A DNA stretch of 29,030 nucleotides, taken from STD2-102 sp964414205 (lineage in GTDB: Bacteria; Bacillota; Clostridia; Christensenellales; CAG-917). The notes under the pieces are model-generated. The model did no database searches and was not told the origin of the DNA. It saw nothing but the letters and a program-made list of their open reading frames with translations. Below, piece after piece: positions 23,362-29,030 of the stretch. Where the stretch lies: the NCBI GenBank assembly GCA_964414205.1, contig CAYPVP010000012.1, positions 1-29,030 of the forward strand. Direction: 5' to 3'. Position 1 is the first letter of the stretch; each line of letters starts with the position of its first letter. The translations under genes were made by a program, and so were the position numbers.

Positions 23362-23897
23362 AGTCTATCCTCATTTTCAATCACTTCTTTGAGTTTTTTC
23401 AAAGCAGTGTTGCATTTATAAGTTATTGTTGAAATTGGTTGTCCAAGCATTTCTGCAATCTCTCGCCTTTTGTATCCTGCAACTTCCGACAACATAACAA
23501 TGTTGAAATCTTCTTCATTGAGCACTTGTTTTGCAAGCAAGATGATTGGGCTGGAAACAAATTCTTCTGCATCAACAGACCCAAACATTTGTTCTCCATA
23601 AGTTTCTGTGTCAACCAAAACTTCTCTTTTTTGTCGATTGTATGAGTTGATTGCAAGTCTTCGACCAATGGTCAAAAGCCAATTCCAAAAATTTGTGCCA
23701 ATTTGATAACTATCAATGCGTTTGAATACAGTCACATAGGTGTCTTGAAGCAAATCTTCGGCTTTGTTTTTTTCTTTGACAATTGAATAGATTGCAAAAT
23801 AAACAGCACGATTGGTTTTGTCATACAATTTGTCAAATGCCCTTTCATCGCCTTTTTTCAATTGCAACACAAGGCTGTCAAGTGTATTCTTTTGCAT
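23358..23897 (-). CDS. ECF-type RNA polymerase sigma factor
   Basis: 179 residues from the ATG at 23897 (GGGAG 4 nt upstream); a longer frame to 23975 would add a Cys-rich stretch without similarity. Region 2 is clear (about 15-90): KGDERAFDKLYDKTN, AEDLLQDTYVTVFKRI and NFWNWLLTIGRRLAINSYNR. Region 4 follows (about 125-172) with a helix-turn-helix, VAGYKRREIAEMLGQPISTI. No region 3, as expected for ECF sigma factors. It is coupled to the RsgI-like anti-sigma gene by ATGA. Such pairs usually control their own promoter; I could not identify a recognition sequence with confidence. The lipoprotein downstream is a likely member of the regulon. Confidence 0.92.
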   Translation of the reverse strand: MQKNTLDSLVLQLKKGDERAFDKLYDKTNRAVYFAIYSIVKEKNKAEDLLQDTYVTVFKRIDSYQIGTNFWNWLLTIGRRLAINSYNRQKREVLVDTETYGEQMFGSVDAEEFVSSPIILLAKQVLNEEDFNIVMLSEVAGYKRREIAEMLGQPISTITYKCNTALKKLKEVIENEDRL

Positions 23898-24509
23898 ATC
23901 GCTCCCATCTTCTTGTCCATATATTAAACACGCCAAAACGCATTTTTGACAAGTATTACAAAATAATTTTATCACAGACTAAAAAATTTTCCAATCTTAT
24001 TGCAATTTGAAATCAAATTTTACTCAAATTGTGATGAACATCTCAAAAAAATTGCATTTAGAAAACAAAAAATGCCCCTTGTCTAAGGGACATTTTGTTT
24101 TATTCATCTAATTATAAAAAGTTGCACCTTGCGGTGGGCACACCTTTGCACCTAGCAGTGAGCAGTCCTTTGTTTATTGCTTTTTCAAACTTTTTTTAAA
24201 ATAACATTGCATTGATAAAAATATAATTACTTTTCTATCCTTATTGCATTTTGCTTTTAAACTATTTGTTCCTTAAACAAGGGGCATTGTATGTTCGCAA
24301 TAAAGTTTGTGAGGTTGTGGAGTTTTGAGGTCAAGGGACAACTCGGAAAATGTCCCTTGGGTTTTCCTACCCATTCAGCAAATTATAAAAAATTGATATT
24401 TGGATGAGATTGCGATTGTTTGTTTTTGGGGCAGACAGGAGCATACTTACGTATGTGACTGATTGCAACACAAAACTTAACAATGGCAAGGTCGCCAAAT
24501 AGCGACTTT
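23898..24509. other. 612-bp spacer between guaA and the sigma factor, with hairpins and repeats
   Basis: No gene is supported. It contains the hairpin at 24062-24101, a 24-nt direct repeat (24122-24145 and 24146-24169, 19 of 24 identical), a hairpin CAAGGGACA/TGTCCCTTG (24332-24340 with 24351-24359), a CATAC/GTATG palindrome (about 24440-24455) and a GTCGC/GCGAC hairpin followed by T just after the guaA stop. The sigma factor promoter must lie in the part near 23900-24050. Confidence 0.5.
24062..24101. terminator. Long hairpin, probable two-way terminator
   Basis: The stem pairs AAAACAAAAAATGCCCCTT (24062-24080) with the sequence 24085-24101 through CCCTT/AAGGG, one C/A mismatch, then A/T-rich arms. 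Both directions end in T-rich arms, so it could end guaA transcription on the minus strand. Confidence 0.5.
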
Positions 24510-26039
24510 TTATTCCCATTCGATTGTTGCAGGTGGCTTGCCCGTAATGTCATAAACAACACGGCCAGCACCTTCAACTTCTGTTGAAATTCTTGCTGAA
24601 ACTCTACCCAAAATGTCATGTGACAATGGAGCATATTCTGCCGTCATAAAGTCTGTTGTCAAAACAGCACGAACAGCGATTGTATAGTCATATGTTCTTG
24701 CTTCATTTTTGACACCAACACTCTTCAAACCTGTGATGACTGCAAAATATTGATTTGGGCGTTTGTCAACAGGAAGGGTGTCAACTTCTTCACGGAAAAT
24801 AGCATCAGCATTACGCAAAATTTCAAGTTTTTCTTCTGTGATTTCGCCGATTACACGAACTCCAAGACCAGGTCCTGGAAACGGTTGTCTTTCAACAAGT
24901 TTGTCTGACAAACCAAGTTTTCTGCCGATTGCACGAACTTCATCTTTGAACAAATCACGAAGTGGTTCAACAAGACCAACAAAGCCCATATCTTTTGGCA
25001 GACCGCCAACATTGTGGTGGCTCTTGATGTTTGCGTTGCCTACTTTGCCTGATTCGATGATGTCAGGGTAGATTGTGCCTTGTGCAAGGAATTTGGCTCC
25101 AACTTTTTTTGCTTCTTCTTCAAAGACTCTAATAAATTCTTCGCCGATAATTTTGCGTTTTCTTTCTGGTTCAACAACTCCTGCGAGTTTGCCCAAGAAA
25201 CGCTTTCCTGCATTTACACGAACAAAAGTGATGTCATGTTTGCTGAATTCTTCTTCGATTTCGTCACCTTCATTTTTTCTCATCATTCCATGATCAACAA
25301 AAATGCAAGTGAGTTGTTTGCCGATTGCTTTTCCAATGAGAGCAGCACAAACTGATGAATCTACACCACCTGACAAACCAAGAACAACTTTTTCGTTTCC
25401 AACTTGTTTGCGAATTGCATCAAGTTGAACTTCAATGCTGTCTTCAACAAAGTAGTTTTCTTCTGCTTTGCAAATGCCAAAAACAAAGTTTTTTATGATT
25501 TCTTTTCCGTTTACAGTGCGTTCGACTTCTGGGTGATATTGAACTGCATAGATTTTCTTTTCTGCATTTTCAAATGATGCGATTGGAAAATTCTTTGTAG
25601 AAGCAGTTGTTTTGTAGCCTTCTGGCAAAGAAACAACTCTTTCATCATGATTCATCAAAACAGGTTGTTCCAATTTCAAGCCACTGTAAAGAGCAGAATT
25701 TGCATTGCAAGTTGCAACAGATTGACCATGTTCACTTTGATTGAGTTTTTCAAGTTTTCCACCAAAGTTTTTTGCAATGTAGTGCATGCCATAGCCAATT
25801 GCCAAAACAGGAATGCCAAGTTCAAACAATTTATTGTCGCAAGATGAAGCGTCATCAGCAAAAACACTGTTTGTTCCACCAGTCAAAATGATACCGCAAG
25901 GGTTGATTTCCTTGATGGTTTCAATTGAAGTTTGACAACTTTTGACTTCTGAATAAACATTCATTTCACGTACACGGCGAGCAATCAATTCTTTGTATTG
26001 ACCGCCAAAATCTAAAACCAAAATACTTTTTGTGTTCAA
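24510..26039 (-). CDS. guaA: GMP synthase with altered glutaminase site
   Basis: 509 residues. GuaA makes GMP from XMP, ATP and glutamine or ammonia. The C-terminal synthetase is intact: PP-loop LSGGVDSS (222-229), VDHGMMRKNEGD, and the dimerisation end TTDFMTAEYAPLSHDILGRVS ... PPATIEWE. In the N-terminal class I amidotransferase, His169 and Glu171 (VQYHPEVE) are present, but the nucleophile motif ICYGMQ reads IGYGMH, so the catalytic Cys is Gly82 (codon GGC at 25796-25794). Nearby, the usual MSHGD reads MNHDE, and GGP reads GGT. The enzyme would have to use free ammonia. The start is TTG at 26039 with AAGGAG 10 nt upstream; no ATG fits. It is the third gene on this strand after uraA and upp, but upp has its own terminator. 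Confidence 0.93.
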   Translation of the reverse strand: MNTKSILVLDFGGQYKELIARRVREMNVYSEVKSCQTSIETIKEINPCGIILTGGTNSVFADDASSCDNKLFELGIPVLAIGYGMHYIAKNFGGKLEKLNQSEHGQSVATCNANSALYSGLKLEQPVLMNHDERVVSLPEGYKTTASTKNFPIASFENAEKKIYAVQYHPEVERTVNGKEIIKNFVFGICKAEENYFVEDSIEVQLDAIRKQVGNEKVVLGLSGGVDSSVCAALIGKAIGKQLTCIFVDHGMMRKNEGDEIEEEFSKHDITFVRVNAGKRFLGKLAGVVEPERKRKIIGEEFIRVFEEEAKKVGAKFLAQGTIYPDIIESGKVGNANIKSHHNVGGLPKDMGFVGLVEPLRDLFKDEVRAIGRKLGLSDKLVERQPFPGPGLGVRVIGEITEEKLEILRNADAIFREEVDTLPVDKRPNQYFAVITGLKSVGVKNEARTYDYTIAVRAVLTTDFMTAEYAPLSHDILGRVSARISTEVEGAGRVVYDITGKPPATIEWE

Positions 26040-26161
26040 AATTCGATTTCTCCTTTTTATCTATTTGTTTGTTGCTGGCTAAGCAGGTTGAGAGAGCAAC
26101 ATCAACTGCACAGCAATTCAAGGTGCCGAAACCAACAAATATTGAATATAGTTATATTGCC
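26040..26161 (-). promoter_or_regulatory. Structured leader region of guaA
   Basis: About 120 nt between the upp terminator and guaA. On the minus strand a segment richer in G and C than the surroundings (about 26057-26130) can fold: GTTGCT/AGCAAC and GCAC/GTGC hairpins, possibly enclosed by ATTTGT/ACAAAT. A seven-codon frame starting ATGTTGCTC lies inside. The conserved core of the purine riboswitch is not present. The promoter is not clear. Possible cis-regulatory RNA of unknown type. Confidence 0.35.
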
Positions 26162-26209
26162 ACAAAAAACAAAAAAACGCAATTTCTTTTGATAAAAAAT
26201 TGCGTTTTT
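26160..26209 (-). terminator. Terminator of upp
   Basis: AAAAACGCAATTT (26173-26185) and AAATTGCGTTTTT (26197-26209) form a perfect 13-bp stem. On the minus strand it is followed by a T-rich tail (TTTTGTTTTTTG). It starts 7 bp after the upp stop and separates upp from guaA. Confidence 0.85.
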
Positions 26210-26216
26210 CAAAATT

Positions 26217-26855
26217 TTATTTTGTTCCAAACAATCTGTCGCCTGCATCTCCAAGTCCTGGCAAAATATAGCCATTTTTGTTCAAGCAACGGTCAAGTGT
26301 TGAAACATAAACTTGAACATCAGGATGAGTTTCAGCAACAAACTCAACTCCAACAGGAGCGCCAATGATTGACATAAGTTTGATTTTTGTGCAACCGTGG
26401 TCTTTTAGATATTGAATTGCTGCACTTGCACTTCCACCAGTTGCAAGCATTGGGTCAAGCAAAACAACAACGCTGTCTTGAATGTGCTCTGGCAATTTGC
26501 AATAGTATTCTTTTGGTTGAAGGGTTTCTTCATCACGATACATTCCAATGTGTCCAACACGAGCAGTTGGAAAAAGTTCATGAACGCCGTTGACCATTCC
26601 AAGCCCTGCACGCAAAATTGGAACGATTGTGACTGCATTGTCTGCCACCATGGTTTGCGATGTGAGTTCAAGTGGAGTTTGCACCATAACTTCTTTTGTT
26701 GGAACATCTTTGAAACTTTCATAAGTCATCAATGTTGTGATTTCTTCCACCATTTCACGAAACTCTTTCATTCCTGTTTTTTCATCACGAAGAATGGCAA
26801 TTTTGTGTCTGATGAGAGGGTGGTCAAAAATTGTAACATTTTTCAATTCTTTCAT
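26217..26855 (-). CDS. upp: Uracil phosphoribosyltransferase
   Basis: 212 residues. It joins uracil to PRPP to give UMP. Motifs are LRAGLGMVNG (81-90), MYRDEETLQP (105-114), the PRPP loop DPMLATGGSA (134-143) and the uracil-binding C-terminus GYILPGLGDAGDRLFGTK. The length is standard (about 209). The start at 26855 has AGGAG 6 nt upstream. It lies 70 bp after the uracil permease on the same strand with no terminator between, so import and capture of uracil are very likely made from one transcript, under the attenuator in front of uraA. Confidence 0.97.
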   Translation of the reverse strand: MKELKNVTIFDHPLIRHKIAILRDEKTGMKEFREMVEEITTLMTYESFKDVPTKEVMVQTPLELTSQTMVADNAVTIVPILRAGLGMVNGVHELFPTARVGHIGMYRDEETLQPKEYYCKLPEHIQDSVVVLLDPMLATGGSASAAIQYLKDHGCTKIKLMSIIGAPVGVEFVAETHPDVQVYVSTLDRCLNKNGYILPGLGDAGDRLFGTK

Positions 26856-26925
26856 TCTTTTCTCCTAGTTAGTGATTTATCTTTATAATTTTTTGCTCAA
26901 AATTTTTCGACAGTTTGTTTGTCAA

Positions 26926-28548
26926 TCATTTCAAATTTTCGTCTTCAATTTGATTGTCCACTTTGTTTTCTTCCAAAATGTCTTCGACAACATCTGTCAA
27001 AATGCCTTCTTGCATTTTTTCTTCTTTGACTTCTTCAATGTCAATCGCACCCGACGATGCAAGAGTCATTTGAGTTCCTTCATCAAAAGCCTTCTTTTGT
27101 TCATCTGAAATTGGTTTGCTGTTTGGAATGATAAGGTTCATGACAATTCCAAGCAAAGTTGCAATTGCAAGTGGCGAAATTTCAACAGTTCCTGCCATAA
27201 TTTTGTAGACATTGTCACCTGTGACATCTCCAACCAAACTCATTGCGCCAAGTCCAAGCCCAACTGCCAAAACTGTTGCAACAACAATGATGTTTTTTGT
27301 GTTTGAAAAATCTACTTTTCCGTCAACCAATGCACGCAGACCTGATGCAGAAATCATTCCGTACAAAATGATTGATGCACCACCAATGACGGCAGAAGGA
27401 ATTGTTGCAATGAAGTCTGCAAAAACTGTGAACATGCCAAACACAATGGCAAAAATTGCGGCAAGAAAAATGTTTTTTGGTTCATAGTTTTTGGTCATTG
27501 CCAAAACTGCTGTGTTTTCACCATAGGTTGTGTTTGCAGGTCCACCAAGCAAGCCAGAAACTGCTGTTGCAATTCCATCTCCAAGAACAGTTCTGTGAAG
27601 ACCTGGGTCAACCATGAAGTCTTTTCCACAAACAGTGCTGTTTGCTGAGATGTCTCCAAGGTGCTCCATGAAAGTGACAATTGCGATTGGGGCGATTGCT
27701 AGAATTGATGTGCCAACCAACGAACCTGTCAAGTCTTTGAATCCTGTGTAGAAACCAAACTCTTTGTCAAGGTTTTGGAAAATGACAATTCTGCTTGAAC
27801 TGAATGCTTGTGACAAATCAAATGCCGAGAACACACCATTTTCTTGAACGATATAACTGACAAGCGAACCACCTGGTGCAAAACTGATTCCAAAAGCATA
27901 GACATATCCAATCACAAAGCCAAGCAAAATTGGAATGACTTTCAAGAAACTTTTTGGCTTTGCATAGGCATTGATTGCAACAATTGACATCATTGTGATG
28001 ATTGCTGTTGTCCATTCTTTCCAAGGTTCAACACCAAACCAAATTGATTGACCAATGATGTTGTTGTAGAAAGTTTTTGGAGCAAGAATCATTCCAATGA
28101 TGATGATGACTGGGCCAACAACAATTGGAGGGAAAAACTTTTTGACTTTTTTGACGCCAACAACTTTGATGATGCCTGCAATGATGATATAAATCACACC
28201 TGCAATCAACAAACCAATCATGACTGATGCCATGGCTGTGTTCCATTCAGGTGAATATTTTACTTTGCTTGTTCCAACAATTGAAATGAGTGCTGGCAAA
28301 AATGCAAAACTTGAACCCAAAAAAACTGGAACTTTTTTCTTTGTGACAAAATAGAAAATGATTGTTCCCAAACCAGCCGAAATCATTGCCATTGCAATGC
28401 TCATGTTTGCAAGAATTGGAACAAGAACTGTTGCGCCAAGCATTGCGAACATGTGTTGCAATGAAAGAACAACGTCTCTGCCAGAATAATGAAGTCCACA
28501 TTTCATTTTGACAGTTTTTGTTGATTGGGTTTTATCTGTTTTTTTCAT
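26926..28548 (-). CDS. uraA: Uracil permease
   Basis: 540 residues, a nucleobase:cation symporter-2 family protein with about 14 membrane segments. It imports uracil with protons. Family motifs are present: LSLQHMFAMLGATVLVP near the start, VTFMEHLGDISANSTVCGKDF with the substrate-binding Glu, and the signature GGPANTTYGENTAVLAMT. The C-terminus carries about 60 extra acidic residues beyond the last membrane segment (from about 480; EEVKEEKMQEG, VDNQIEDENLK), longer than is typical for this family. The start at 28548 has GGGAGGGG 7 nt upstream. Its leader holds a peptide and a terminator (see 28583-28724). First gene of uraA-upp. Confidence 0.94.
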   Translation of the reverse strand: MKKTDKTQSTKTVKMKCGLHYSGRDVVLSLQHMFAMLGATVLVPILANMSIAMAMISAGLGTIIFYFVTKKKVPVFLGSSFAFLPALISIVGTSKVKYSPEWNTAMASVMIGLLIAGVIYIIIAGIIKVVGVKKVKKFFPPIVVGPVIIIIGMILAPKTFYNNIIGQSIWFGVEPWKEWTTAIITMMSIVAINAYAKPKSFLKVIPILLGFVIGYVYAFGISFAPGGSLVSYIVQENGVFSAFDLSQAFSSSRIVIFQNLDKEFGFYTGFKDLTGSLVGTSILAIAPIAIVTFMEHLGDISANSTVCGKDFMVDPGLHRTVLGDGIATAVSGLLGGPANTTYGENTAVLAMTKNYEPKNIFLAAIFAIVFGMFTVFADFIATIPSAVIGGASIILYGMISASGLRALVDGKVDFSNTKNIIVVATVLAVGLGLGAMSLVGDVTGDNVYKIMAGTVEISPLAIATLLGIVMNLIIPNSKPISDEQKKAFDEGTQMTLASSGAIDIEEVKEEKMQEGILTDVVEDILEENKVDNQIEDENLK

Positions 28549-28582
28549 TTGTATACCCCTCCCAAGATATGCAGTAATTTAC

Positions 28583-28617
28583 AAAAAAAAAGAGTAATGC
28601 TGAAATCGCATCACTCC
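28583..28617 (-). terminator. Leader terminator (attenuator) upstream of uraA
   Basis: On the minus strand GAGTGATGC (28616-28608) pairs with GCATTACTC (28600-28592), one G-T wobble, around a 7-nt loop; an outer G-T pair can be added. Nine T follow (28591-28583). It is a textbook intrinsic terminator, yet it sits between the promoter and the uraA start, 35 nt before the ATG, so it must act as an attenuator. The left arm contains the stop codon of the leader peptide. Confidence 0.85.
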
Positions 28618-28724
28618 ATTGTGACATCAAGTGTGGAAATTGGAAAAACAAAAAGTCGAGCAATGTTGATTGCGTGAGATGATTGACTCATTTTTTCAAA
28701 TTTGCAAATTCTTGTTTTTTGCAT
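28611..28724 (-). CDS. Leader peptide of uraA (attenuation peptide)
   Basis: 37 codons plus stop, from the ATG at 28724, with GGAG 6 nt upstream, to the TGA at 28613-28611. It starts 16 nt after the expected start of transcription. The sequence begins MQKTRICKFEKM; the middle HAINIARLFVFPIS is encoded by a U-rich stretch, CTTTTTGTTTTTCC (about 28656-28643). The stop codon lies inside the left arm of the attenuator hairpin, so a ribosome that reaches the end would block the hairpin. The function as a regulatory peptide is inferred from this layout; I know of no named family for it. Confidence 0.7.
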   Translation of the reverse strand: MQKTRICKFEKMSQSSHAINIARLFVFPISTLDVTME

Positions 28725-28746
28725 GACTTTCTCCAAAATTTTTTCT

Positions 28747-28775
28747 ATTATATACTACTATAAAACAAAAATCAA
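28747..28775 (-). promoter_or_regulatory. Promoter of the uraA-upp operon
   Basis: Minus strand: -35 TTGATT (28775-28770), 17-nt spacer, perfect -10 TATAAT (28752-28747). Transcription should begin near 28740, giving a leader of about 190 nt before uraA. Confidence 0.75.
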
Positions 28776-28920
28776 TCTATCAAAGCCCAATTTCACAAAT
28801 TTTATGGAGATTTTTTGATTTTATTTCAATATTTTTTCAATTTTTAAATTTGCAATTTCTTGTTTTTTGGAACTTTTGAATTTTTTGTTCAGCAAAAGAA
28901 TACACCATCAAAACATTATT
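28776..28920. other. AT-rich spacer before the terminal repeat
   Basis: No gene with a start is seen. On the minus strand, a frame that reads the adjacent hexamer repeat as Lys-Pro repeats continues open for 29 codons past the repeat and stops near 28835. This could be the C-terminal end of a protein lying beyond the window, or chance. Confidence 0.3.
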
Positions 28921-29030
28921 GGGCTTGGGCTTCGGCTTGGGCTTGGGCTTCGGCTTGGGCTTGGGCTTCGGCTTGGGCTTGGGCTTGGGCTTGGGCTTGG
29001 GCTTGGGCTTGGGCTTGGGCTTGGGCTTGG
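28921..29030. repeat. Hexamer tandem repeat GGGCTT running off the window edge
   Basis: Eighteen hexamers plus two bases. The first nine follow a higher-order 18-bp pattern (GGGCTT, GGGCTT, CGGCTT, three times), then nine uniform GGGCTT. Four G-triplets separated by 3 nt match the canonical G-quadruplex pattern on the plus strand. The repeat is not closed, so the full length is unknown. Confidence 0.97.

Noticed and set aside
26040..26161. Purine riboswitch upstream of guaA
   Set aside because: The conserved junction and loop sequences of the purine aptamer are absent, although guaA is a usual target.
26895..26910. Perfect TGTCGAA (Spo0A box core) between uraA and upp
   Set aside because: A single 7-mer is expected by chance in a window of this size, and a sporulation link to upp is not supported.
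28549..28740. PyrR-binding attenuator upstream of uraA
   Set aside because: The conserved PyrR anti-antiterminator loop is not visible; the leader-peptide layout explains the terminator better.

Overview
This window is AT-rich DNA from an uncultured-looking Bacillota, most likely class Clostridia. The reasons are strong GGAGG-type ribosome binding sites, a SpoIIE sporulation phosphatase, an RsgI-like anti-sigma factor, DegV, VanW and DUF2804 proteins, and the Bacillus-like order spoIIE-tilS-hpt. A run of exactly 100 N (2516-2615), plus a simple repeat running off the right edge, suggests a draft or metagenome-derived scaffold that may really end at base 29030. No complete mobile element, CRISPR array or phage gene was seen.

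Left part (1-4860): two translationally coupled membrane protein genes of unknown function (minus strand, the last one cut by the window edge); an intergenic zone with a 193-bp tandem repeat built on the 3' end of a tRNA gene and broken by the assembly gap; a four-gene tRNA operon on the minus strand (fMet, Met, Glu, Val) with a clear promoter and terminator; an unrecognised acidic protein; and an HPr-like protein without the catalytic histidine. Middle part (4860-16830): degV (fatty-acid binding), a DUF2804 protein, a ZIP metal transporter, then spoIIE and a tight five-gene operon tilS-hpt-cca-rmuC-PHP joined by ATGA overlaps. The operon's first gene appears to be transcribed from its own start codon (leaderless).

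Right part (16830-29030): a secreted VanW/G5 protein, a phosphoglucomutase with a palindrome on its promoter, an ECF sigma factor / RsgI-like anti-sigma / lipoprotein module (minus strand), and the nucleobase genes uraA-upp-guaA (minus strand). With hpt, these give salvage of uracil and hypoxanthine/guanine plus the last step of GMP synthesis.

The most interesting points are: (1) the uraA leader, which encodes a 37-residue peptide with a U-rich tract and ends in an intrinsic terminator that overlaps the peptide stop codon, an arrangement like the UTP-sensing pyrBI attenuator of enteric bacteria; (2) GuaA, whose glutaminase domain has Gly in place of the nucleophilic Cys; (3) the tRNA-Val-anchored tandem array of hairpin units; (4) the leaderless tilS; and (5) hexamer repeats able to form G-quadruplexes at the right edge.
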